From Lichina pygmaea (lineage: Eukaryota > Ascomycota > Lichinomycetes > Lichinales > Lichinaceae), in the NCBI GenBank assembly GCA_963422465.1, contig OY730175.1:1116001-1180000 (forward strand): a stretch of 64,000 bases of DNA, written 5' to 3'. The notes below the pieces were generated by a model, which had not been told where the DNA came from, ran no database searches, and saw nothing but the letters and a program-made list of their open reading frames with translations. The position numbers and the translations under genes were made by a program. This document shows positions 21,830-32,744 of this stretch, in pieces. Each line of letters starts with the position of its first letter. Position 1 is the first letter of the stretch.

Positions 21830-23688
21830 CGGCTGCCGTGGACTTTTATCTCCTGCCGTCCTCCCTTGGGTGTTTCGCTGTACCGGGACGAGCGGCATCA
21901 CCGGCCTTCCCAACTTTCTATGAGTTGCTCGCGTGAGACTCTACGACGGTGACGTGTGATGTTTCTATTTTCGTTGGGGGTACTGGCTGTCATCACTGGG
22001 CTTCTCCTTCTTCTTCTTCTTCTTTTTCTCCGCCTCCTTCTTCTTGTTCTCCGAATCTGCTCATGAACGTTGGGAAAGCACGTCACGGGTCGTGGGTGGC
22101 GGTTCGAGAAGGCGATCTGCTCACACATCTTGATGTAAGATGATCCCCTACTGCCTACTGTACTGTAGTTGGGCGGCCCGTAGTTGAGCCAGGCTCTTAC
22201 CGTACAATAGCTGAACTAAGCCGATGTACAGTACCTCCGTACTTCCGTACGCTCCGTGCTGTTCCTCACATTACTGTCCCATCATCCTTCTCTCTCCTCT
22301 CTTCTTGTCCTATCATTCACCCAACTTTCGCTCTTCTGTCTTGCCCCCCGCCCCCCCTCTTTTGTTCCCTCCTCCTTCCTGAAACCCCCCCCCCCCCCCC
22401 CCTCTTTTGATCAAAGTAAATCAATGCATAGAGCGTACCTTCGTACTGTACGGAGGTAGGATACTTTGAGCCACGACTTGAGGAACCAAAGCGGACAATC
22501 AAAATGGGAGTTTGTACTTCCGTACCCATACGTAGAGCGGCTACAACTGCCGGAACAGGCGGCAGCTTGGGAACCGGGAAGACGTGGGAGATGGACGATG
22601 GAAAATAGATAATGTGAGAGATGGATAGTTGGACACGCACACAAGAAAGACGCTGGTGTGGTTTCCACGTCACGTGACACCCCACGTGGCTGCTAGCCTA
22701 ACCCTACTTAGGCGCTTCTATCCCGCACAAATGAATCGGCTTCGCATCTACTGTACACTAGGGGCTCGACGGATCCAGCCTACAATAGGCATAGGGTGAT
22801 GAGATAGACCTCCAACTTCTAGACACAACTCTGATGGAGCTCCCCTACCAGGATCTACAGCCAGACCTCACAGAGAACTCTAGACTGAGTCAATAGAGCT
22901 CTATTAGCCTCCTACAGTAGATTCCTAGTCAAGAAGAGAGAATCCCACGACATCTTGAAAAAGTAAAAAAGCTTCTTGTTATACGGTACGGTAGCCTGTG
23001 CCCTCGGCTGAAAACCCTTTTCTCCATGGCTGATTTGTCATCCACCCTTTGACGTGGATGATGTGAATGGTGTGAAAGGTGGTAGGTAGTCTGTTTAATC
23101 TACGTGTGTACATACGTACTCCGTACATGGTGTACGTATTGTGTGTAGTATGTCTGTAGAGTGGATTGACTGATAGAGCAGTACTGAATATAAAATGTGC
23201 TTGAGCTCGTCCTACTTCTTTTAACCTAGCTTACCAGTGTCACGTCCCAGCCTACTGTGCTTCTATACGTTAGTAGTCTGTGTCGACATCATGTGCCTTC
23301 TACGCTCTTTTATGCCTTACATGGGACGACGAAGAAGAAGACAGACTAGACCAGTGAAAGAGAAATCACTTGGCAGAAGACGATTGTCATTTCTGAAGAA
23401 ACTAAAAAACTTCTATGAGACCAAAGGCCTGAATCAAATGGGTATCTTGTAAAGCAATGCAAGCAAAAGACTCCCCTGTCCGCGCTGTTTTATGGTGCTG
23501 AGATCGCTCGCTCGCTATGCAATACCCATGCCCATGTAAATGCTGACAAAGAACTCGATCGGAGAGCTGTGCTCATAAAGAAAGTGGTCCGTCGGGAGGA
23601 TGAGGATGATGGACGACGAGGATGCTCGAGATAGTAGTTGTGATTGTGAATGAGGCGGATATCAACGCTAACGAAAGCCGTCTGTGAC
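21830..23688. other. Intergenic DNA between MSH5 and the tandem array
   Basis: No firm gene. It contains a TTC-repeat tract near 22007-22030, an 18-base C run at 22385-22402, and GTAC/TTCCGTAC strings at 22228-22255 and 22440-22540. A small basic open frame lies at 23237-23452 and is listed separately. Confidence 0.4.
23237..23452 (+). CDS. Possible small basic protein or gene fragment
   Basis: This 71-residue frame has a hydrophobic start (LLCFYTLVVCVDIMCLL) and a strongly basic second half, GRRRRRQTRPVKEKSLGRRR then LSFLKKLKNFYETKGL. The basic part has a faint resemblance to the N-terminal helix of MADS-box/SRF factors (RRRxxFxKK), but too little is present to call a domain. It may be a fragment of a decayed gene or a chance frame. 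No intron extension was found. Confidence 0.2.
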   Translation: MSRPSLLCFYTLVVCVDIMCLLRSFMPYMGRRRRRQTRPVKEKSLGRRRLSFLKKLKNFYETKGLNQMGIL

Positions 23689-23689
23689 C

Positions 23690-25440
23690 TGACGACGAGA
23701 AAGCTAGCCATTCGGTATGACGGGCCGATGACAAAGCTGCGATGAGGAAGTAAGGAAGTCGGTATGGCGGGCCGACAACGGTCAGTCAGGCACGAAGCGC
23801 TGATGACGAGAAAGCTAGTCAATCGGTATGGCAGGCCGATGACAAAGCTGCGATGAGGAAGTAAGGAAGTCGGTATGGCGGGCCGACAACGGTCAGCTAG
23901 TCAGGCATGAAGCGCTGACGACGAGAAAAGCCAGTCAGTCGGTATGGCGGGCCGACGACGAAGCTGCGATGAGGAAGTAAGGAAGTCGGTATGGCGGGCC
24001 GACAACGGTCAGTCAGTCAGGCATGAAGCGCTGACGACGAGAAAGCTAGTCAGTCGGTATGGCAGGCCGACGACGTTGCTGCGACGAGGAACCTGGTCAA
24101 TCGGTATGGCGGGCCGACGACAAGGAAGTGGTCAATCAGGCATGAAGCGCTGACGACGAGGAAGCTAATCAGTCGGTATGGCGGGCCGACGACGTTGCTG
24201 CGATGAGGAACCTAGACAATCGGTGTGACGGGCCGACGAAAAGGAAGTGGTCAATCAGGCATGCAGCGCTGAAGACGAGGAAGCCAGCCAGTCAGTATGG
24301 CGGGCCGACGACGAAGCTGCGATGAGGAACCTGGTCAGTCGGTATGACGGGCCGACAACGAGGAAGTTGTCAATCAGGCATGAAGCGCTGAAGACGAGGA
24401 AGCCAGTCAGTCAGTATGGCGGGCCGACGACGAAGCTGCGATGAGGAACCTGGTCAGTCGGTATGACGGGCCGACGACGAGGAAGTTGTCAATCAGGCAT
24501 GAAGCGCTGAAGACGAGAAAGCCAGTCAGTCGGTATGGCGGGCCGACGACGAAGCTGACAACGAGGACGCTGGTCAGTCGGGCACGAAGCACCGAGGACG
24601 TGAGAGCTTGTCAGTCGGTATGACGGGCCGAGGACGAAGCTGGTCAATCGGGCAAGAAGCGCCCGACGACGAGATAAGCTAGTCAATCGGTATGACGGGC
24701 CGACGACGTTGCTGCGATGAGGAAGCTAGCTGAGGACAAGAAAACTGGTCAGTCGGGCATGAAGCGCCGAGGACGAAAAAGCTGGTCAATCGGTATGACG
24801 GGCCGAGGACGAAGCTAGTCAATCGGGCACGAAGCGCCGACGATGAGAAGAGCTAGTCAGTCGGTATGACGGGCCGACGACATTGCTGCGATGAGAAACC
24901 TGGTCAGTCGGTATGACGGGCCGATGACGAGGAAGCTGTCAATCAGGCAAAAAACGCCGGACGACGAGAAAAGCTAGTCGATCAGTATGACGGGCCGACG
25001 ACGTTGCTGCGATGAGGAAGCTAGCTGACGACGAGAAAGCTGGCCAATCGGTATGACGGGCCGATGACGAAGCTGACGACGACAAGAAAGCTGGTCTATC
25101 GGGCAAGAAGCGCCGGACGACGAGAAAAGCTAGTCGATCGGTATGACGGGCCGACGACGTTGCTGCGATGAGGAAGCTAGCTGACGACGAGAAAGCTGGC
25201 CAATCGGTATGACGGGCCGATGACGTTGCTGACGACGACAAGAAAGCTGGCCTATCGGGCGAGAAGCGCCGGACGACGAGAAAAGCTAGTCGATCGGTAT
25301 GACGGGCCGACGACGTTGCTGCGATGAGGAAGCTAGCTGACGACAAAAAGCGGGTCGGTCGGTATGACGGGCCAACGACGACTCTGATGACAGCTGTCCG
25401 TGACATGCCGACAAGAAAGCCGGGGGCGGTGGTCGTGACG
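23690..25440. repeat. Tandem minisatellite array, units of about 111-120 bp
   Basis: About 14-15 degenerate units run head to tail. The string GCTGCGATGAGGAA recurs at about 23739, 23850, 23966, 24080, 24200, 24319 and 24438, a spacing of 111-120 bp. Each unit has two related halves: one with TCGGTATGACGGGCCGACG, the other with TCAGGCATGAAGCGCTGACG or TCGGGCATGAAGCGCCGA. The half-units carry short inverted arms (TCGG...CCGA or TCAG...CTGA). The right half of the array (after about 24700) has a variant with TTGCTGCGATGAGGAAGCTAGC. Long open frames across it on the minus strand are products of the repeat. It ends about 100 bp past the stop codon of GLE1, so its transcript may run into it. Confidence 0.9.
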
Positions 25441-25547
25441 GCGGACGAAGCGACGACGTTGCCGACGATGATGCGTCTGTGACCTGACGACCAACGTGGC
25501 GGGGTCGGACGAGGAAAAGTGGAAGGACGATGGACGGCCGTGATCTC

Positions 25548-28010
25548 TCATCTGTACTGAGTCCACTTCGGGTCGTTGCCTCCGATCTGAGTGCTTCCAA
25601 TGCGCGGTCCTGCGAGCGGAATGCCTCCAAGCGGGACGCCTCCAAGAGGAATGCTTCCGAGCGGAGAGATTCCAATGTGGCTGCTTCCGAGCTGGATGCT
25701 TCCAACCCGCGTGTCCGTGTCGTCGACTTCCATCGCGGAGCCGGTGTCGAAACCCGTGCCCATGCCGATGCCCAAGCCCAAGCCTAGGCCCAAGCCCATC
25801 CCAGGTGCCATGCCGCTGCCGTGGTCCATGCTGGCGGTCATGCCGGTGCTCGCGTTCGCGCCCAGGTCCATGTCCGTTCCCATGCCATCGATCTGCATGA
25901 CCTCGTCCTCGATGCCGGACCCTGTGTCAAAGGGCGGCTGCGGGAACGGGAAGTCAGTCGTGCCCTGGAAGCCCTGGCTGGCGTTGCCGTCGACCGGGTG
26001 AATCGGGGACGCAGTCGGGACGTTGTCCTCCATCCACTGGTCCCTGATGCTGCGAGGGCTCGGACAAGAGAGGGCGGGCGTGAAGACCATGCGATCGTAG
26101 GCCTCGTCGTCAAGATGCAGGTAGTTGCTTCGCTCGAGCTGACTCGCCAACAGCCTGACCTCGCGCACGCAGTCCGTTCCGGGCGGGGCTCGGTTCGGGA
26201 ACTCGATGAGCGCGACCCTCAGCGCCATGAGCGCAGCACTGCCGAAAAGCTCGAGGAAACGCGGCTCGAAACCGTCGACCAAGGCCTTCAGCATGACGTT
26301 GTGCCCGCCGGTCAGGCGCTGCGCCGGCACGGCCAAGATCCAGTGGAACGTCGCCCAGTACTTGTAGTTCGGGCACGGGCAGAGGAACCGCTCTCCCGAG
26401 AACTGCCGGAGACCGATCGAGGCGAATCCGCCGGCCAGGCCAGCCATGCGCTCGTAGTATCGGGAGACGGACTCCCATCGGCCTTCGGGCCCGTCGAGCA
26501 TCCATCCGAGGTCCTTCTTCCACCGGTCGGAGCCGCTCTCGGCCGTGCTGTAGACGCCGAACAGGATCGGGCATGCGACCTGGAACTTCGCGATGACGAT
26601 GTCGGTGAGGGGGCGGTCGCCCCAGCAGAAGTCGCGGTCGCCGAAGATGCGCGCCACGAGCAAGCCGATCGGGTCCGCCATCTCGGGGTCCGAAGCCGCC
26701 TCGGTCTGCAGCTGCGCGACGGCGGCCTTGCTCAGGATGTTGAGCGCGTAGACGAACAGCGCAGGAAGACGGGGGTCGGCCGTATTGACCACGGGGCTGC
26801 CGTCTGGGTTCGTCGCCGGCGGAACCCACTCCTCGACGATGTAGTCGCGCACGTCGATCCTCGGCGTCATCGTGTCCGCCCGAGCCTTGCGCATGACGGC
26901 CCGGAGGTTGTCGGTCGGGGCCTTGTTCGCCGCGTTGTCGAAGATCAGCTGCCCCAGGCACTTGCGGATCTCGCGGCGCGTGTCGCCGACGAGCGCCTTG
27001 AGCTCCGGCGTCTGCTTCGCGAACTCGCGCATGTCGCGGCGCAAGGTTTTGAGGCGCCGGTGCACCTCGAGGGACGGCTGCCGATGCTGGTCGGTCTCGT
27101 AGAGGGGGGCCCAGTGAGTCGCCGTGGGCGGGGCCGGGAGGACGTCGATGGTGACCGTGTGTTGGGTCACGGTCGGCTGCTGGACCGCAGCCGGTTGCTC
27201 GACGGCCGCTTGTCGCGCGACCGCGGCGGCAGCTTCGACGGCCGCACGCTCGGCGTCGGCCCTGGCCTTTTCGGCCTCTTCCCTCTCCGCCCTCTCCTTC
27301 TCCGCCTTCGCCGTCGCGGCCCTTTCGGCTTCTTCCTCCGCCGCTCTCGCCGCCCTCGCCGCCCTCGCCGTCTCCGCCGCTCTCTCCGCCGCCGCCGCCT
27401 GCTCTGCCAGCTCCGCGTCCTTGGCCGCCTTCGCCTTGGCGGCCTGCTTCTCGGCGGCCTTCGCGACCTCGCGGTGCTCGGCCTCGGTCTTCTTGCGGGC
27501 GTCCTCGGCCCGCAGCCGCACCGTCTCGACTCGGAGGCGCTCGGTCTCCGCCCGGATCTCCTCGGTCTCGAGCGTCTTCCGCTCGATTTCGGCCTTGATG
27601 GCCGCGATCCGCTCGATTTTGCGGTCCCGAGCGGCCTCGAGCTCTCTGGCCTCTCGGGAGACCAGTTCGAGCGCCTGGTCCTTCGCGGCCTTTTCGGCCC
27701 TCTCCCGCTCGAGCTCGGCCTCGACTCGCTCGAGGCCCCGGCGCTGCTCGCTCCTGGCTTGGAGCCGCCCCATGATGGCCTGGGCCAGCTCCCGAAGACT
27801 GTCACGCTTGGCGTGAGCAGCCTTCAGGGCCGCCGTGTCGGCCTTCTCTCGTTCTCGCACGGCCTCGTCCTGGCTCTTGCGGAATCTGATCTGGTTGATC
27901 AGATGGTTCTTCTTCGCCCGGTGGTAGGCGGCGGTGGGGGAATCATTGGGCTCGTTTGCCCTCCTCCCCAGCTTGGCCGCCGTGTTCGCACGGGCGAGAG
28001 AGAACAGCAT
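25548..28010 (-). CDS. GLE1: mRNA export factor Gle1
   Basis: A single uninterrupted frame encodes 820 residues. Gle1, with inositol hexakisphosphate, activates the DEAD-box helicase Dbp5 on the cytoplasmic side of the nuclear pore. Residues about 40-290 are a highly charged Ala/Glu/Arg-rich coiled coil, as in other Gle1 proteins. The C-terminal HEAT-like domain (about 330-680) shows TRREIRKCLGQL, LFVYALNILSKAAVAQ, DRPLTDIVIAKF, CPILFGVYSTAESG, YYERMAGLAGGFASIGLRQF and ALMALRVALIEFP. The tail beyond 690 is low complexity: GLGLGLGLGIGMG and 5-residue repeats of the type IPLGG. The first ATG after a TATA-like box at 28234-28240 is the one chosen. A 774-residue frame on the opposite strand is a codon-bias shadow. 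Confidence 0.92.
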   Translation of the reverse strand: MLFSLARANTAAKLGRRANEPNDSPTAAYHRAKKNHLINQIRFRKSQDEAVREREKADTAALKAAHAKRDSLRELAQAIMGRLQARSEQRRGLERVEAELERERAEKAAKDQALELVSREARELEAARDRKIERIAAIKAEIERKTLETEEIRAETERLRVETVRLRAEDARKKTEAEHREVAKAAEKQAAKAKAAKDAELAEQAAAAERAAETARAARAARAAEEEAERAATAKAEKERAEREEAEKARADAERAAVEAAAAVARQAAVEQPAAVQQPTVTQHTVTIDVLPAPPTATHWAPLYETDQHRQPSLEVHRRLKTLRRDMREFAKQTPELKALVGDTRREIRKCLGQLIFDNAANKAPTDNLRAVMRKARADTMTPRIDVRDYIVEEWVPPATNPDGSPVVNTADPRLPALFVYALNILSKAAVAQLQTEAASDPEMADPIGLLVARIFGDRDFCWGDRPLTDIVIAKFQVACPILFGVYSTAESGSDRWKKDLGWMLDGPEGRWESVSRYYERMAGLAGGFASIGLRQFSGERFLCPCPNYKYWATFHWILAVPAQRLTGGHNVMLKALVDGFEPRFLELFGSAALMALRVALIEFPNRAPPGTDCVREVRLLASQLERSNYLHLDDEAYDRMVFTPALSCPSPRSIRDQWMEDNVPTASPIHPVDGNASQGFQGTTDFPFPQPPFDTGSGIEDEVMQIDGMGTDMDLGANASTGMTASMDHGSGMAPGMGLGLGLGLGIGMGTGFDTGSAMEVDDTDTRVGSIQLGSSHIGISPLGSIPLGGVPLGGIPLAGPRIGSTQIGGNDPKWTQYR

Positions 28011-28233
28011 CTTGCCGCGGAAGCAACGGCAAGGACTCGCAGCCTTGATGAACGGCTGGTACTCGGCAGGACGTCCGGTTCAAGGACGTCGGCGCAGTCG
28101 AAGGAGAGGGTTGTGATGGAGATGGATTTGTGTCGATGGATGTAAGAAGTGAGCGGTGGGAGTGAGCCGTGTCAAGTTGGAAGATTGAAGAAGGAAGTGG
28201 TTTGGTTTGGGATTTCGGAGGAGATGGGGTCAT

Positions 28234-28240
28234 ATTTATA
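28234..28240 (-). promoter_or_regulatory. TATA-like box of GLE1
   Basis: The minus strand reads TATAAAT about 225 bp upstream of the GLE1 start codon. No other ATG occurs between about 30 bp downstream of it and the chosen start, which supports that start. The leader between is pyrimidine-rich. Confidence 0.45.
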
Positions 28241-28834
28241 GGGGGCTGGGAAGTGCCACTGTCATCGTGTGCAGCAGAGCCCTAAGTCCAAGTGACGGGC
28301 CATGAGTGAATGCGTTGTTGGAGAGAAATAACACGCTGCCCACAAACACATGTCGTCGCCGATGTGTTCGTCCTGCCTCCGCCCAAAAACACATGCTGCG
28401 GCCTCTTTGCGCCGGCTGCAGCGATTGGACAAAGCTGGTGCTTACTAATAGCTGTCGTCCGAACCAAGCTTAGCTCCCGACTTCCGTCTTGGACGGTCGC
28501 GCCGGCGGATTCCACAAGTTTTGCGCAGCTGATGACGCTACTCGCTCTATTACTTTTGATGCAGACTCGCCGGCGAGACCCAGATATGTCACACTGTTCA
28601 TTGACGATAGGCGTTTACATGTACGGAGTAAACAGTAGTACTGTACTGCACGGCACTAGCAATCCCCTGGAACCCATTCCCTCCTTCTGCCCAACAATTG
28701 ATGCTTCTATTGCTCCCATCGTCGTGACCGGTTCCGTGCAGCTGCTTCAGCTAGACCTATGATACTGTTTCTACTATCCTGTAATTGTACGTACATACCG
28801 GAGTACGGAACGTACAAGTGTTCGCATTCGTGGG
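28241..28834. other. Intergenic DNA upstream of GLE1
   Basis: No gene is evident. The frame at 28310-28762 has no known motif. Near 28617-28640 and 28786-28815 are GTAC-rich strings leading into transposon C. Confidence 0.4.
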
Positions 28835-28836
28835 TA

Positions 28837-29649
28837 CCCGTGCGGTAGGGTGATACCCCCCTCTTACCGACCTACGGTACGTCCAGAACACCCCGTCCCA
28901 TGGAGGGGTGTCTGACAGTCCAACGCCGGATTCGGTTCAACGCCGGATTCTCGACAACTTCAAGTTTACATATCTATAGCTCTACACCACAACAACTAAA
29001 TCAACATCTAACCAGCTCATTTGATTCCGCTACTTCTGCTCTATAATCCCTGAGATTAGACTTCTTCCAATTTTTGTGGTAGTGCTGAGAAGTTGTGATA
29101 GTTATTACTCAAGGATAGATTTTCAACAGCGTCAATGTGAAATGCCTGTAAATCTATAGAACAACGACAATATAGCAATTCGGATGTGCGCATCTGAATC
29201 CCCTGCTCTTCTAGTACAATCCCCTAAGTTGCAAGCTTTTCCTGATTTTTCTGGTGTTGCTGAGTTGCTTTCGCAGCCTGACTGGTCTGGATAGTGGTCT
29301 AGTGTCGCCTTCTCACGAGAGCTCACTTCTCTGACTAATACACCTGTTTTCTCCTCTCAAAGTCATTGTGCTGGAACATCAAGATTTTTGGCTAGCTTTG
29401 AGATAGTAGCTTTCTTGTTGTTGGGGATAGAATCTATGGCCTTGATAATGCAGGCCTCAACCTCCACGTACGATTTCACCATGTTGTTGTGGGGTTGTGG
29501 TGGATTGAAACTGACAACTATCAACAGATTTGTTAGCCGGCGTTGAACCGGATCCAGCGTTGGACTGTCAGACACCCCTCCATGGGACGGGGTGTTCTGG
29601 ATATACTGTAGGTCGGTAAGAGGGGGGTATGCCCCCCCATTGGCACGGG
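28837..29649. mobile_element. Pogo-like inverted-repeat element C, about 813 bp
   Basis: Both ends start CCCGTGC and are flanked by TA (28835-28836 and 29650-29651). The inverted repeats extend about 115 bp and are very similar, including CCCCCCTCTTACCGACCTAC and a shared end GGTTCAACGCCGG. They are a diverged relative of the element B termini. Inside are two copies of the same module as in A and B (about 28975-29110 and 29140-29290). The right part carries a transposase N-terminal remnant on the minus strand. The element is non-autonomous as it stands. Confidence 0.87.
29366..29491 (-). pseudogene. N-terminal remnant of a pogo-like transposase
   Basis: Starting at an ATG on the minus strand, the frame reads MVKSYVEVEACIIKAIDSI and then NNKKATISKLAKNLDVPAQ before a stop, about 39 residues. 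This looks like the psq-type helix-turn-helix that opens fungal pogo/Fot1 transposases. The catalytic DDE part is absent. TA target duplications of the surrounding element agree with a pogo assignment. I infer that the element is an internally deleted derivative of an autonomous copy located elsewhere. Confidence 0.5.
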
Positions 29650-29651
29650 TA

Positions 29652-31160
29652 CCTCTTTACGGAAGTAGTCGTTGAGGTGGGGAGCTCTTCCGTTCGATAA
29701 AAAGTCGTAGGACTCCTAGAATTATACATCACGCAAGTCTTGTGGAGCAACGCGACATATTCAGTCGGTATCGGCGGCTACGGGTACGAGGGTACATCCT
29801 CAGCCGACCGGAGAATCATTTCGCCTGGTCCCGAGTGTGGGGATGGGGAAGAGCCGCATTGCGGTCGCTCTTAGGTGCCAGCTGAGCAACTACGGTGAGG
29901 CACAAATGCTCGAGCGCTTTCTGTTTCCCTGACTTGTACGGAAGTACCTTTGTACGTTCCGTACGTACGTACGTAGTACGTACGTATGGGTAGACGGGGG
30001 GCCGTGGGGCTAAAGGAGTTCGAAGTACAGAAGTACATACGTTCGTACGTACGGAAGTACTGTACTCCGTACATACGTATGTATTGTGTACATACAGTAC
30101 GTACCTTCGTACTGTACAAGTCCAGCAGTCGAGGGGACGTTACAATCATCAATATTGCACGGAGACGTATTTCGCGGCAGCTCGATCAAAGATAGTGTTA
30201 CTCCGCCAGCCTGTTTTACCCCTAAAGGTCACTGACTTCCTCCAGTCGGGTCCCCCCTTTCAGAGAAGACTGAGCTTACTGTGTATACAGTGCGTACGTA
30301 ACTTCAAGTACGTTCCACTTGTCCCTGGTACATATGCAAAGTGCGTATCTCGTGGTGAACAAGACGTACCAAGCACTTGGCGATAATCCTTACTAATGAA
30401 CGTTCTCCACCTTGAAAGGTTAGGGGTGGCTTCCGCTATTACATGTGTACCGCACTCGACCCTTTCTTCCTGCCATCTTCTCGGTCTTCACCGCACACTC
30501 TCGGTCCTTCTTTCTCTTCCTTCCTTCCTTCCCTCCTTCCTTCCTTCCCTCCACGCTGCTTCTTCATGCCTTCTGGCCTCTACTTGGCTTTCGTCGTCTC
30601 TCCCTGTTCGGTGATCCAACTTCGACCTCTTGCACATTTCGAACGTCGATGACAGGATCGCTCTCTTTGATCGACGCCTGAGTGGCAGGCTCGCTGTGAA
30701 GGGAAGCGCCCCCGTGCCCGGTACGTACGTACTGCACTTGGCCTCGGTTCCCCTTCTCACCGGATCCATTGAATCTCTACCGTCTTCTTCGCCGGTCTTT
30801 CGAAAGGACGACCCGGAGCACAAATGCACAGCGCTCTTTGAGACAGAATCGGTCAGACAAGACAACTTCTGCTCGTCCATATCAAACCGTCACGGAAGAA
30901 GAGACGTCCGTTCACTAGCCACGTCCCTCGAACCAGGCCACGCTGGCGGGTTCTTCGGCTTTCCTGGGCGAAACCACAAAAGGCATCATTCTAGACCTCA
31001 AAACGAAACGGATTGGGTTCGCTTGTGTCTCGGTTAAGATCTGTGGCACCGCTTAGCCCAGAGGTCAAGACGCAGAGGGCTTTTTTGGGGGCGGGGAGGC
31101 GACGCCGTTGATATTAGATCTTCTGCTCGACCGTCAAAATCATCAGATCGACCATCAGAT
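29652..31160. other. GTAC-rich intergenic DNA and presumed SSD1 leader
   Basis: No gene is supported. Between 29935 and 30115 the sequence is dense in GTAC palindromes (GTACGTACGTAC, GTACGGAAGTAC). A CTTC-repeat tract lies at about 30505-30560. Further GTAC strings occur near 30300 and 30720. SSD1 genes often have long leaders, so part of 30.4-31.1 kb may be transcribed. Confidence 0.4.
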
Positions 31161-32699
31161 ATGGATCAGCAGGAGACTACGAACGCCGCCGCTGCGGCAG
31201 GCGGACGGCGGATCCACATCGCCCATCGGAGAAGCCCGTCGGAGATGACTCCCTTGATTAGTATGTTCTCCCCGACTGAAGAGCTCGGTCCCTCGGTGGG
31301 GCGATGGTTGCAGCCGCTGACGAGCGCTGCCTGAGCCGTGAACAGGTCAGCAGTTGGCCATCCAGCAACAATTGGAAACTATCAATCAGCAACAGCAGCA
31401 CTTAACATATACTTATCAACAGTATGCGAACCTGGGCATGCTCCCACCCCAGCAACATCTCGGCCCAGCCACGGCCTTCACAGTTCCCGGCCAAATGCAA
31501 GCCCAGCTTCCTGGCCTCTCGCCGAATCTGAACGCTTTCCAGTTTCCCGCACAGCAACAGCAACAGCAACAGCAGCACCAGCAGGGCCAGTCACAAGGTC
31601 ACCTGCACGTTTCTAACCAAGCTGCGTCCCATCGCCGTAACCAGTCAGCTTTGCCGAACGTGAATATGGGCCCGCCACCTGCCCCGTCTTCGGGCACTGC
31701 CCAGGGTTTTGGAGATTATGGTCAAGCTGTCGGTGGCGGATCCCACCGCGAGAACGACGGACCTCGAGGAGGAGGAGGAGGCCGTGGAGGTCACGGTGGA
31801 CACAGCGGGCCACCGGGTGGGGGTCATCAGCGGCGTCATTCGCTGGCCTTGCCCGAGGCCAAGAAGGCCGCCGAGATCGCGCAGCAGAAACGGACGACCA
31901 CTGGCTTCCAGTTTCCAATTCCGGGTGCCATTAAGACGGCGGCGCCGAGCGCGAATGGCAAGTCCATTGATCTGAACGCGTCCGAGTCGGATGACAGGGT
32001 CAATGAGGTGCAGCCGCCCAACGGTGGCAATGCCCATCCTCAGGTTGGTCTCACCGCCCGGAGCGGGAACAGTCGTTCAACGCATAACCGAAGTCAGACC
32101 GTGGCCATCGGCTCCAACAACGGCCGCGCCGGCGGACACGGCCGAAACGCGAGCGGCTTCCAGTTCCCGGCGACGGGATCCGCGAACGACGCAGGTGCCG
32201 CGTCGTCCGGTCCGACTGGCGGCCAGCAGGACTTCTCGCGTCGCGGCAGCGGCGGTCACGCGCGTGCGGCGTCGAGGAACTTCGACGGCAACTGGCGACA
32301 GCAGGCCAACAATCACCAAGGTCAGCATCAGCACCACCAGAGCCAGAGCCAGAGCCAAAGCCAGAGCCAGGACCAGCCAATGCCGATGGGCCAGTTCAAT
32401 CAGGCCCAGAACCCGAACCTGGCCGCCATGACCTCGTTTCAGCCTGGCCATCGCGTGCGGGCCTCGATGGGCCAATCGATCGGCTCGATTGGGTCCTTCC
32501 AGTACGCGGCCCAACCGCAGATAATCCAGCTGCCGAACGGCCAGGTGGTGCTGCAGCAACAGCCGCAGCTGTTCCCCGGCCAGCAGTTGAGCCAGCTGCA
32601 GCTGAGCCAACTCTCGGCGCTGCAGGCCGCTCAGCTCAACGGGCAGCAGCTTGCCGGCCTACCACACGGTCAGCATCTCGGAGCGCCCATGTCGCTGCC

Positions 32700-32744
<45 letters not shown>

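Noticed and set aside
24939-25406. A 155-residue repetitive frame in the array as a repeat protein gene
   Set aside because: The frame exists only because unit length is often a multiple of three; it lacks a start context and breaks where unit length changes.
23690-25440. The regular array considered as a CRISPR
   Set aside because: There are no unique spacers: the whole 111-120-bp unit repeats, and the host is a eukaryote.
25821-28145. A 774-residue open frame on the + strand opposite GLE1
   Set aside because: It mirrors the Ala/Glu/Arg-rich codons of GLE1, has no known motif, and GLE1 on the other strand has a full family match.
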